This document shows positions 8,901-15,910 of a DNA stretch of 21,590 nt, piece after piece. This DNA comes from a virus. The DNA lies in the IMG/VR virus record IMGVR_UViG_3300027977_000226, positions 1 through 21,590 of that record. One strand, 5' to 3'. Within the stretch, counting starts at the first letter, position 1; each line of letters starts with the position of its first letter. The translations under genes and the position numbers were made by a program. A model generated the notes under the pieces. It was not told the DNA's origin and searched no databases. It saw nothing but the letters and a program-made list of their open reading frames with translations.

Positions 8901-9888
8901 CAGCACTCACCTCCCCAACGAGAGCAGCAATCTCGTCAGCTAAAGACATCGCATCAGCAGCAGCCGCAGGGGCAGGGGCAGCAGGTTTAGCGGTAGGTTT
9001 AGCAGCAGGTTTAGTAGCAGCAGGAGCAGCCTCAGCCTTGGACGCACCAAAACCACGCTTAGGAGCAGCAGCCGGTGCGGGTGCAGGGGCAGGTGCAGGT
9101 TTCTCAACGGGGACTACCGCTTTCACAGCGGGTTTCGGTGCAACTTGTGGAGCAGCAATCCTAGGGACTGCCACTGCTTGACGAGCGCTCTCGCCAGTAA
9201 CTTCCTTGACCTCATCCGAACCGAACAGCTTGTCCACAATCTCTTGTGTGTCAGCCTCAAGGAATCCGCCGAAGGTAAACTTCAGCTTGGGAAACGATGC
9301 GTCAGTGTCAAATGATACACGTGTCTTGACAATCTCTGGCGGGATGCCACGTACTGACAACTCTTTCTGGTACTGATTCAAACCTTTCAGTGCGGCAGGT
9401 GTTACTGACAACAGGTAGACAGGGCCAGATGGATCGTCAGCCGACACAACAGCCAGACGCTTGAGGTCAGCACACGCCTTGATCTCTTGCCCTTGTGGCG
9501 TTACCTTGGAACCCCATGCGTTCTGTGGGCAGGAAGCACACACATCATTTTGTGGGTCTTTAGATTCAGCATCAGGGCCGATACCATCCAACGAGAAACA
9601 GTCAGGTGATTGTGGCTCAGCGTCAGGTGTCCACTGCTTGGCGTACCAAGTCTTAGACAGGCGGGGGTTAGCGCCGACAACAACAACATCCAGTGTGGTG
9701 GATTCCAATACAGTCTCAGTGTCGCCTTCGACGATACGGAAGCGAGCGCCCTTGATGCTAATACGTGGGAACGAGTTGCCAGATGACAAGCCACCCGTCA
9801 TGGACTGGGCCAGTGCTGACGGAACTCCGACACGTGCCGCAAGGTGGGCGGGGATCTGAATGTTTGTAGGGATAAGTGCATTGCTCAT
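8890..9888 (-). CDS. Probable phage single-stranded DNA-binding protein with Ala/Pro-rich acidic tail
   Basis: The protein has 332 residues from ATG 9888, chosen because AAGGAGAA lies four bases upstream; an in-frame ATG at 9936 would add 16 residues without such a site. The globular part (to about 235) includes cysteines C97, C117, C120 and C139, which could form a zinc site, in a spacing unlike the standard bacterial SSB fold. Residues 240-312 are a low-complexity Ala/Pro/Lys linker. The last 20 residues are acidic (ADEIAALVGEVSADDA). A globular core, flexible linker and acidic tip is the usual design of phage ssDNA-binding proteins such as gp2.5 and gp32, where the tip contacts replication partners. 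The neighbours are replication genes. The function is inferred from layout and context, not from a recognised domain. Confidence 0.6.
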   Translation of the reverse strand: MSNALIPTNIQIPAHLAARVGVPSALAQSMTGGLSSGNSFPRISIKGARFRIVEGDTETVLESTTLDVVVVGANPRLSKTWYAKQWTPDAEPQSPDCFSLDGIGPDAESKDPQNDVCASCPQNAWGSKVTPQGQEIKACADLKRLAVVSADDPSGPVYLLSVTPAALKGLNQYQKELSVRGIPPEIVKTRVSFDTDASFPKLKFTFGGFLEADTQEIVDKLFGSDEVKEVTGESARQAVAVPRIAAPQVAPKPAVKAVVPVEKPAPAPAPAPAAAPKRGFGASKAEAAPAATKPAAKPTAKPAAPAPAAAADAMSLADEIAALVGEVSADDA

Positions 9889-9916
9889 AGGGTTCTCCTT
9901 AAGGTGAGCGGGGGGT

Positions 9917-10333
9917 CTAGTCTTCTGCTTTGGCACCGGGTTTACGGACGTTTATTTCCAACTTAGTGCCATAGTTGATTCCGGGTGGTACTGCTTTAGT
10001 CTGCTCGATGTATCCTCGTACTGCCATCTTACTGACTCGCTTCTCTAACATATCGTATGCTTCGTTGGTACGGATAAAGTCCAACACACTATCCCAATCC
10101 GCCACGCTTGCATAGTCTGTGGTGGTTAGGAACGCAGTGCCGTGGTCTGACTTGAAACTTGTCAGCCCCTGCGCATCCATCTGTGCCTTGAGGAAGGCTT
10201 CCAACTTCTCCATCTTGGCTTTAATGTCGGAGACACGCTCCTTAACTTCGCCTTCAATGGCTGCCTTCTGGTCACGTAACTTCATGTAGGTACGGATAAC
10301 ATCCCCTACGTTTAATCCTGCGGCTTCGCTCAT
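9917..10333 (-). CDS. Conserved phage hypothetical protein with N-terminal coiled coil
   Basis: The protein has 138 residues. Residues 12-55 (KLRDQKAAIEGEVKERVSD onward) form a charged helix likely to be a coiled coil. The rest is a small mixed domain with a conserved-looking VADWDSVLDFIRTNEAYDML segment and RRVS-like basic residues. I recall similar proteins beside ssDNA-binding genes in other phages, but know no function. The helical N-terminus faintly recalls Gam-type nuclease inhibitors; this is too weak to name. ATG 10333 follows the SNF2 stop by one base (TGACATG) with GGAAGA upstream, so translation is coupled. The next gene starts 28 bases downstream. Its position between helicase and probable SSB suggests a replication or recombination accessory. 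Confidence 0.72.
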   Translation of the reverse strand: MSEAAGLNVGDVIRTYMKLRDQKAAIEGEVKERVSDIKAKMEKLEAFLKAQMDAQGLTSFKSDHGTAFLTTTDYASVADWDSVLDFIRTNEAYDMLEKRVSKMAVRGYIEQTKAVPPGINYGTKLEINVRKPGAKAED

Positions 10334-10334
10334 G

Positions 10335-11888
10335 TCATCTTCCTGTTTGTTGTTGGATCATATCAAGCAGTAGTCCCTGCAACTTCTGCTTGTTCTTCAG
10401 TCGTTCATATGCCATATGCTCAAGCTCTGTGCTCTCGATGTGGATGACGTTCGACACGTGCTTCTTACCGATACGTTCGATGCGACCGTTGGCTTGGACA
10501 TACGTTTCGTTACTGTTGCTTGGCCCATACCATATGATCGTGGACGCAGAGGTAAGTGTCAGTCCGTGTGCCATCGTTCCGGGGTGAGCGATCAATACTC
10601 TAGGGTCTGCGCTGTGTTGGAAGTCATGGAATATCTGGTTGCGTTTGCCACTAGATACTTCTCCGTTGACCACAGCCACAGTAAAGTGCTTGCCTAGTTC
10701 ACGCTCCAACATATGCAGCGTTCCCGTCAATGGTACGAACACGATTACTTTCTCTCCGGCTTCTTCAATAAGCTCCTTCACAAGGTTGACTCGTGGTGAA
10801 CAGTCGATCTGAATATGCTGACCGTCATCGCCATACGCCACGCCGCAAGCGATCTGTACTAACTTCTGAATCTTCACTGCCTCGTTGACCGCGGTAATCG
10901 TACCCTCGGTCTGCATCTCAGTCACAAAGTGTTTCAACATCTGTGAGTAATGCTTCTTCTGCTCCGGTGTTAAGTCCACCTGTCTAGTCTGGATGATGGT
11001 GTCTGGTAAATCGAAACACTCATCACGGGTATAACGTACAGCAGGTTGCAGGATGTGCTTCACAATCTCGGCTGACTCAGGGCGGGGTACGAACTTCCAC
11101 TGTCCAATCTTCATCATCACCTGCTCACGGAACGCCGTGAATGTCTTGGTCAGGAACGGTGAGTTAGCCAGTCGTGCCAGTGCCCATGAGTCTGTCGGAT
11201 CATTCGGTGTCGGTGTGCCAGTCATCAACCATAAACGTGTATCAGGATTCTTGTCCATCCAGTTACGAAAGATCTTGAACCTACGTGTCGATGGGTTACG
11301 CAGCACTGCTGCCTCGTCCACAATCACAAGGTCGAACTTACCAATGGCTTCATCTGCAATGATCGGAAACCCGTCATGGTTCACAATGTAGAAGTCAGCC
11401 TCAGTACGTAGTAACTTCGTGCGCTTCTCTGCCGTACCATGCAGCACTACAAACCTACGGTGGATGAGCCCAGTAAATATCCCATCGCCCCACACTCGTT
11501 CCAACGTGGACAGTGGTGACAAGATCAGAACCTTCTTGACCTTACCCATCTTAATCAGATAGTCTGCTGCCCACAGTGCGCTTTGTGTCTTGCCTGTACC
11601 AATCTCATTCAATACCAAACCTCGATGCTGTAGTGTCAGGAACGCTGCGGTCTGCCGCTGATGCTCATACGGTGTGAACTGTCCCGGCCAGTCATAGTAG
11701 TGCAGGATTGGAGAGGGTGCCTTGATGCCGAGGTTATTCAACACCTTAACCTCATCCAACCGATGCGGTGTAATGACCAGTGGCACACCACGCACTTCAT
11801 AGGTACGAGCTGACGGGATACTATCGAGTACTCTGTTCGGATTGTTTAACTTCAACGCCAGTGCATGGGCTTTCTCAACGACCAACAT
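10335..11888 (-). CDS. SNF2-type superfamily 2 helicase / ATPase
   Basis: This 517-residue protein has both RecA-like lobes of an SF2 translocase. Lobe 1: a PYEHQRQT Q-like motif (73-80), Walker A NEIGTGKT (94-101), Walker B VDEAAVLRNP (190-199) and motif III MTGTP (222-226). Lobe 2: the VNGEVSSGKR region (407-415), HPGTMAHGLTLTSAS (435-449) and motif VI QANGRIERIGKK (465-476). The DEAA box with the LRNP extension and the C-terminal order fit SNF2/RapA-like ATPases, which translocate on double-stranded DNA. In phages they usually accompany replication or recombination genes, and fork remodelling is the likely job. The start overlaps the VRR-NUC gene by 14 nt, with only a weak AGGAC site about 12 bases upstream. 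A strong promoter-like sequence just inside the VRR-NUC gene could add transcription of this gene. Confidence 0.92.
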   Translation of the reverse strand: MLVVEKAHALALKLNNPNRVLDSIPSARTYEVRGVPLVITPHRLDEVKVLNNLGIKAPSPILHYYDWPGQFTPYEHQRQTAAFLTLQHRGLVLNEIGTGKTQSALWAADYLIKMGKVKKVLILSPLSTLERVWGDGIFTGLIHRRFVVLHGTAEKRTKLLRTEADFYIVNHDGFPIIADEAIGKFDLVIVDEAAVLRNPSTRRFKIFRNWMDKNPDTRLWLMTGTPTPNDPTDSWALARLANSPFLTKTFTAFREQVMMKIGQWKFVPRPESAEIVKHILQPAVRYTRDECFDLPDTIIQTRQVDLTPEQKKHYSQMLKHFVTEMQTEGTITAVNEAVKIQKLVQIACGVAYGDDGQHIQIDCSPRVNLVKELIEEAGEKVIVFVPLTGTLHMLERELGKHFTVAVVNGEVSSGKRNQIFHDFQHSADPRVLIAHPGTMAHGLTLTSASTIIWYGPSNSNETYVQANGRIERIGKKHVSNVIHIESTELEHMAYERLKNKQKLQGLLLDMIQQQTGR

Positions 11889-12201
11889 ATTGTTTCATGT
11901 CCTGTGCTATCGTCACATAATCTAATAGCTCTGCCAACGTCTCATCATCGTAGACCAGTAGCCATACCCCACCCGCTTGCCTGATCTGCTCTCCGCACTT
12001 TAGCTGCAATGCGGTAGGCTTCTTGGTCTTGTCTGCTTTACATTCGACACCGATAAAGTACCCATCCACACAAGCCACGAAGTCTGGTACACCTGACCTA
12101 CCGAACCCATTGTTACCCGGTAGAAAATACCAAACCTTGTGCTCCTTGAACAGAGCCTTAACCTTATCTTTAATCTTACCTTCTGGTGTTGAGCTACCCA
12201 T
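11875..12201 (-). CDS. VRR-NUC domain nuclease (PD-(D/E)XK superfamily)
   Basis: This 108-residue protein is close to a bare VRR-NUC domain. Catalytic residues are visible: E7 (TPEGK), the SGVPDF element with D40, ECKAD with E53 and K55, and Q66 in TALQ. Stand-alone VRR-NUC proteins of about this size are common in phages beside SNF2 helicases. Their cellular relatives (FAN1 family) cut branched DNA, and the small phage forms are reported as structure-specific nucleases. It probably resolves forks or recombination intermediates together with the SNF2 helicase, whose gene overlaps this one by 14 nt. ATG 12201 is preceded by AAAGGAGA with good spacing. The start codon is embedded in a TATAAT box. 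Confidence 0.93.
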   Translation of the reverse strand: MGSSTPEGKIKDKVKALFKEHKVWYFLPGNNGFGRSGVPDFVACVDGYFIGVECKADKTKKPTALQLKCGEQIRQAGGVWLLVYDDETLAELLDYVTIAQDMKQYVGR

Positions 12202-12227
12202 TATACTCTCCTTTACATCTGTGTCAA
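12200..12227 (-). promoter_or_regulatory. Full-consensus sigma70-type promoter overlapping the VRR-NUC start codon
   Basis: On the minus strand TTGACA (12227-12222) is followed after 16 bases by TATAAT (12205-12200). Both hexamers match the housekeeping consensus exactly. The last bases of TATAAT are part of the VRR-NUC ATG (12201-12199). Transcription would start near 12193, downstream of that ATG. It would therefore feed the SNF2 helicase and later genes but not a full VRR-NUC protein. The spacing is 16, close to the optimum of 17. Activity is inferred. Confidence 0.6.
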
Positions 12228-12242
12228 GTAATTTGTATTAGG

Positions 12243-12959
12243 TTAAACCCTAGCATAGTCACAATCATGTCGGCAAGGGCAGTACCCGCACAGCCCACTC
12301 GGTCTAGCCGGCCAGTTGCCATGCTCGTAAGCATCTTGAATACGTTGGATACGCTTCATAACCTCAGCCCAGATAGCGTTCATATCCAAGCGGGTGAACT
12401 GTTCAGTGTCCATCTCCATCGTCTTGAGCCACACCAGACTGGTCTTGACACGCTGCACTTCTGGGTAATGCTTGAACACCTGCGCTGCGAACAACTCCAT
12501 CTGAAAGTTATCTGCCTTGCGCTTGCCTGTTTTCCAGTCCATCACCACTGCGTCTGCACCTATGATTACAAAGACGTCAAGTTTACTACGCAGCCATGCG
12601 TCTGTGTCCCACCAACCTGTTGGTGTAAGGTTGTCGTTTAGCACTAGCTCATGCTCGATGAATAACTCACCCTGACTGGCAAGCTGTTCGACTGACTTGC
12701 ATAGGGGCTCGTACTGCGCCACTTCCACAGGCAAACCTGCACCCTTGAGTCGGTTCTCTAGGAACGCATGGATACGTTCGCCGTGCTTGGATGCCTCACC
12801 ACCCTCATCCTTCACATCCTTGGTGATACGTTGGCGGTAGTAGCGTAGAGGACAGTTCTCAAACAACTTAATGGATGAATACGAATGGCTTAGGCGCATG
12901 GCGGTGTGCCCCACGGGTGTCCGTGAGGTCTCGGTAGTCTTGGAATCTTGAGTATACAT
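12243..12959 (-). CDS. Cas4/RecB-like PD-(D/E)XK exonuclease with probable iron-sulfur cluster
   Basis: This 238-residue protein has the motifs of the RecB/Cas4 branch: GERIH (60-64), D136 and the VVMDWKTGK catalytic core (D141, K143), and QMELFA (153-158) as the QxxxY-like motif. Four cysteines are placed as in Cas4/AddB clusters: C36 (ENCPLRYY) near the N-terminus, then C224, C227 and C233 near the C-terminus (C-x2-C-x5-C). It is probably an exonuclease that trims DNA ends for recombination or degrades host DNA. It starts by TGATG overlap with the polymerase stop. The ribosome site there is weak, so coupling is likely; an internal ATG at 12899 has no ribosome site. There is no Cas1 or repeat array nearby, so a CRISPR adaptation role is not supported. 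Confidence 0.88.
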   Translation of the reverse strand: MYTQDSKTTETSRTPVGHTAMRLSHSYSSIKLFENCPLRYYRQRITKDVKDEGGEASKHGERIHAFLENRLKGAGLPVEVAQYEPLCKSVEQLASQGELFIEHELVLNDNLTPTGWWDTDAWLRSKLDVFVIIGADAVVMDWKTGKRKADNFQMELFAAQVFKHYPEVQRVKTSLVWLKTMEMDTEQFTRLDMNAIWAEVMKRIQRIQDAYEHGNWPARPSGLCGYCPCRHDCDYARV

Positions 12960-14794
12960 CAGGTATCGCCATAGTTCTTAGCTTTTCCTGACTCACACGC
13001 CACAGGTAAATCTGCTGCCCACTTGGGTGGGGCTGACATAATCTCCATGAGCTTGGTCTCGGCTTGCTCTGCCTCACCATCAGGTGCAGTGATGATGATT
13101 TCATCGTGGACTTGGAACGCTACGTGGTAGTGCTGCCCTGCTGTAGCCATCTGCTCACGGATAACGATTGCCGCCAGTGCTTGGACGATGTTCTCTGTTA
13201 CCTTGCCACCATAGATGCGTGTCCATGTTGCCTCAGCCCCAGATAAAAAATTCCTATGCTGTCGTGCATCGTTGATGTATTCAAATCCGTTAGTCGCCTG
13301 GCGCAGTGCAGGGTACTGAATCCTAAACTTGTTGGGGAGTGTTATGCCGGTGTTGTCATAGGTCAGTACGTCATGTAGGTTGCCACTTCCACCTTGCATC
13401 ATCGCAGTCAATGCGTGTCCACACTTCTGCCAGAACTGCACGATCTTAAAGTTCTTGGTGCGATAGATCCGAACGATGCGCTCTGCCTCACCGATGTCGA
13501 TGTTCACACTGATACCACCTGCACCAAGCTCTAGTGTGCGGCGTAACTTCTCAGCACCCATGCCGTAGCCAAGCCCAAGGATGCAGGTCTTACCTACAAA
13601 GCGTTCCACCTTGTCAGCCTTGGTGATCTTGCGACCATAGACTTCGGTGGCAAACTCTGAGTACACATCACGTGCCTCACGAAAGGCTTGCACTAAGTCC
13701 TCTTGCCCTGCGATCCACGCCACAGTACGAGCCTCAATCTGTGAGGAGTCTGACGAGATAACCGTGTGTCCTTCGGGAGCCTTGAGTGCCCGTCTAATCG
13801 TAGTGTTGCCCCTGCTTGGTAAGTTCTGAAGGTTCAGTTTGTCACCACCACTGAAGCGTCCAGTGTGCGCGCCGTAGTAGTTCAGCATGATAGGCAACGC
13901 ACCGCGTGCTGCCACCCCGATCAACGCCTCTGTACGTGTTTCCTCAAGTGTGGACTTCACACCTAAACGTGCTGCGACAAGAGCTTGCACACGCACATCA
14001 GTATGTTCTGCTAAGTCAGTGAACGCCTTGTCTGTCTTGGCAAACGCAAGTGTCTGCTTACCCGTAGTGGGGCTCGTCTTTGTAGGGGGCTCAACTCCAA
14101 GCTGTTGCAGTGCATCGGCAAACTTCTGGTTGGACATGATGTCCTCACGTGTAACTGCTACCTCCTCCATGAGCGCCACCTTCTTAGCACGTACCTGCAC
14201 CAAGTGTTCCTCAAGTAGCGGCACATCCAACTCGATGACAGGCTCGGTGTACATCCGCAGTGTCTGGTCAATAGCCAACAACTCACTGACAGGAAAGCCC
14301 ACCTTCAGCTTGTTAAACAACTGCCGAGTAAGTTCCACATCGTTAATGCAGTACTTGCCGTACTGTGCAAGGTCTTGTGGTGTGAAGTCTGCTCGGCGCT
14401 TACCTAACGCAGCTACTACCTCGTCGCCCTTCTTACCTAGCCCGTAGTACGTAGCCAACTTCGCAAGTGATCCACCTACAGTGAGTTGGTGTAAGGGTCG
14501 TGCCATACTGAGCGTATCCAACCAGAGCTTGGGGCGGATACCAAAGTGCCATGAGAGGATGGCACCATCGAACGCAGTGTGGTGGCATAGGATAGCCTTG
14601 TTCCTGTAATCAAGACTGTTGAGAAACTTGCCGGGGTTATCGCCACTGTACCAGTCGGTTGGGTAATCGTTGACCTTGATGCCGACCCCGATGATTTCAA
14701 AACTAGGGCTACGTACATACGCCTCCGTTGTCAGCTTCGATAGTGAGTAGTCCCGATCATAGTAAGTCTCGAAGTCGATCGTTACTACGTCCAT
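12959..14794 (-). CDS. Family A DNA polymerase with 3'-5' exonuclease domain (Leu at the '762' position)
   Basis: This 611-residue enzyme is the phage replicative polymerase. The proofreading domain comes first: Exo I DFET (D7, E9), Exo II AFDGAI (D76) and Exo III YCIND (Y148, D152). Polymerase motif A is SDSSQIEAR (D349), motif B is R398-x3-K402-x7-Y410-G, and motif C is QVHDE (D564). There is no 5'-nuclease domain, as usual for phage PolA. Aligning the O-helix without gaps on E. coli Pol I (R754, K758, F762, Y766) places Leu406 at position 762. The start overlaps the DUF3310 stop (TAATG), with AAGGAGG ten bases upstream. The stop overlaps the next ATG. It sits at the head of the replication block. 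Confidence 0.96.
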   Translation of the reverse strand: MDVVTIDFETYYDRDYSLSKLTTEAYVRSPSFEIIGVGIKVNDYPTDWYSGDNPGKFLNSLDYRNKAILCHHTAFDGAILSWHFGIRPKLWLDTLSMARPLHQLTVGGSLAKLATYYGLGKKGDEVVAALGKRRADFTPQDLAQYGKYCINDVELTRQLFNKLKVGFPVSELLAIDQTLRMYTEPVIELDVPLLEEHLVQVRAKKVALMEEVAVTREDIMSNQKFADALQQLGVEPPTKTSPTTGKQTLAFAKTDKAFTDLAEHTDVRVQALVAARLGVKSTLEETRTEALIGVAARGALPIMLNYYGAHTGRFSGGDKLNLQNLPSRGNTTIRRALKAPEGHTVISSDSSQIEARTVAWIAGQEDLVQAFREARDVYSEFATEVYGRKITKADKVERFVGKTCILGLGYGMGAEKLRRTLELGAGGISVNIDIGEAERIVRIYRTKNFKIVQFWQKCGHALTAMMQGGSGNLHDVLTYDNTGITLPNKFRIQYPALRQATNGFEYINDARQHRNFLSGAEATWTRIYGGKVTENIVQALAAIVIREQMATAGQHYHVAFQVHDEIIITAPDGEAEQAETKLMEIMSAPPKWAADLPVACESGKAKNYGDT

Positions 14795-15117
14795 TATCTC
14801 GCTGCCTCCTTGATGACTTCTAGTAACTTCTCAAGGTAATGGACACCCTTACCGATCTCCTCAATGCTCTCGTCCTTACTACCCATGCGCATGATGTACT
14901 TCAGCGCATTACCTCGGTAGAACCCAATGCGTTGGTGCAGTGGCCACGTATCAACCACATCCCAAGGCTGCACAGACATACTCTTGTAATGTTTACCGCC
15001 CACTTGCTTATCACGTGCAATAAGTACAGCGTTGGCAGTACGCACTTGGTGCTCATCGGCAAGGCGCGCCTCTTGTCTTGCTTCCATAATGTTAAATGCT
15101 TCATCTTCGGTCATCAT
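14794..15117 (-). CDS. DUF3310 family phage protein
   Basis: The protein has 107 residues. The core matches the DUF3310 pattern: GGKHYKSMSVQPWDVV (40-55), GFYRGNALKYIMRMG (64-78), then a Glu-rich link and HYLEKLLE (92-99). These small helical proteins are widespread in phages. They are sometimes labelled nucleotide kinases without biochemical support, and I would leave the function open. The tandem ATG ATG at 15117 has AGGAG six bases before the first ATG, so I start there. The stop is fused to the polymerase ATG (TAATG), so its translation may set polymerase output. Confidence 0.85.
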   Translation of the reverse strand: MMTEDEAFNIMEARQEARLADEHQVRTANAVLIARDKQVGGKHYKSMSVQPWDVVDTWPLHQRIGFYRGNALKYIMRMGSKDESIEEIGKGVHYLEKLLEVIKEAAR

Positions 15118-15220
15118 AATTAGCTCCTAGTAGTTGGACTCTTGGTTCGTGGAAAAGCCATGCTGATGCAGGGTCTGGGTGGGGCTTGAAGGTGGACAAC
15201 CATTTTTTATGCTCTGCCAT
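15101..15220 (-). CDS. Possible 39-residue small protein
   Basis: An open frame of 39 codons (starting MAEHKKWLSTFKPHPDP) fills most of the 116-nt gap between the DUF3310 gene and the next gene upstream, and overlaps the DUF3310 start by 17 nt. It has a plausible mixed composition with two Trp and several Pro and His residues. No clear ribosome site precedes the ATG; the upstream bases are AT-rich (GATATAAAGCTTAAA). I do not recognise a family. In so dense a region a gene here is likely, but this is a weak call. Confidence 0.35.
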   Translation of the reverse strand: MAEHKKWLSTFKPHPDPASAWLFHEPRVQLLGANYDDRR

Positions 15221-15233
15221 TTTAAGCTTTATA

Positions 15234-15485
15234 TCAATTAGCACGTTTAACCTCCCACTTCAGAATTTCGATTTCTTCATGTAAAAATTTGTCGCTTTCG
15301 TGTACACATTCTTCGAACGTGTCTACATTCTCCTGTTTTGTATACATATCTTCTTCGTCCTCAAAATGAAACCCCGATCCACGTAGGAATTGGTCAAACA
15401 TTTCTCGGATTTCGTCAATATGCGTAGCTTCAAAATTGATCTCGACCGTTGTGCCATACTGCTCTGATATGAATGTAAGTTTCAT
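15234..15485 (-). CDS. Small acidic phage hypothetical protein
   Basis: The protein has 83 residues. The first half (MKLTFISEQYGTTVEINFEA, then an FDQFLRGSGFHF element) resembles a small protein I recall from many proteobacterial phages, usually ending near that point. The second half, about 35 residues, is strongly acidic and helical (TFEECVHESDKFLHEEIEI) and may be an added coiled coil. Its ATG overlaps the previous stop by four bases (ATGA), with GGGGAGA just upstream, so it is coupled to the gene before it. The DNA here looks AT-richer than its neighbours, a possible sign of a different origin. Function unknown. Confidence 0.72.
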   Translation of the reverse strand: MKLTFISEQYGTTVEINFEATHIDEIREMFDQFLRGSGFHFEDEEDMYTKQENVDTFEECVHESDKFLHEEIEILKWEVKRAN

Positions 15486-15676
15486 TTCTCTCCCCTTGCT
15501 CTGATTGCTATGCTCATTGCTCGTACCGTTGGGTACGTTTCAACAATAGCAAAACACGCCTTTCGTTCATCTTGGCGCACCAACTCGGTAAAGCGTTCAA
15601 GTTCTACCCCATGCGCTACCTGTACTCCAACGTATAGCCCCGCCTGTTCAGCTAGTTCTTTGATTCGTTCGTTCAT
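15482..15676 (-). CDS. Small phage hypothetical protein (NERIKELAEQAG type)
   Basis: The protein has 64 residues, helical, opening NERIKELAEQAG and containing LERFTELVRQDERKACFAIV. This architecture is a familiar type among small phage proteins, where the LERF-xx-LV-R-DER-A-C segment recurs, but no function is known to me. There is no membrane segment or signal peptide. The ATG is preceded by AAGGAGAT in the two bases between genes and the end of the previous one. It ends in a 4-nt ATGA overlap with the following gene. It is probably expressed with its neighbours from one long transcript. Confidence 0.75.
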   Translation of the reverse strand: MNERIKELAEQAGLYVGVQVAHGVELERFTELVRQDERKACFAIVETYPTVRAMSIAIRARGEK

Positions 15677-15678
15677 TC

Positions 15679-15900
15679 CTATCTCCTTATGATGACTTCA
15701 GCTTCTGTTTCAATCCATACTCTCGCACCACACGACAGCGGCTTGTCAGGGGAGTACACAATCTTGCTGTCCCCCTTGATGTCTACTTCGTGTGCGTAGC
15801 GGTTCTCTTTGTAAGTCTTAACAGTCAACACAGGATTGTCAGTCCCATGTTTGACGTTAGCCTTGACAGCGTGTTGATTCACATGAATGATTGTTTTCAT
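15679..15900 (-). CDS. Conserved phage hypothetical protein (MKTIIHVNQH type)
   Basis: The protein has 73 residues, beginning MKTIIHVNQHAVKAN, with NPVLTVKTYK in the middle and SPDKPLSCGARVWIETEA at the end. The pattern of short strands suggests a small beta domain. I recall close relatives in many Caudovirales of Proteobacteria, always hypothetical. The single cysteine in SCGARVWIETEA seems a conserved feature. The ribosome site is weak (AGG twelve bases upstream). The next gene starts three bases after its stop. Function unknown; a structural or binding adaptor is as likely as an enzyme, as I see no catalytic motif. Confidence 0.8.
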   Translation of the reverse strand: MKTIIHVNQHAVKANVKHGTDNPVLTVKTYKENRYAHEVDIKGDSKIVYSPDKPLSCGARVWIETEAEVIIRR

Positions 15901-15910
15901 ACCACTCTAC

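Noticed and set aside
8950-9110. Ala/Pro/Lys repeats in the SSB-like gene as a DNA repeat array
   Set aside because: The units are irregular and explained by a low-complexity protein linker.
12243-12959. Cas4-like protein as part of a CRISPR system
   Set aside because: No repeats, Cas1, Cas2 or effector genes are in the window; stand-alone Cas4-like nucleases are common in phages.
13887-14447. 186-codon + strand open frame
   Set aside because: It lies fully antisense to the family A polymerase, whose motifs are certain, and is Ser/Thr/Cys-rich as expected of a shadow frame.
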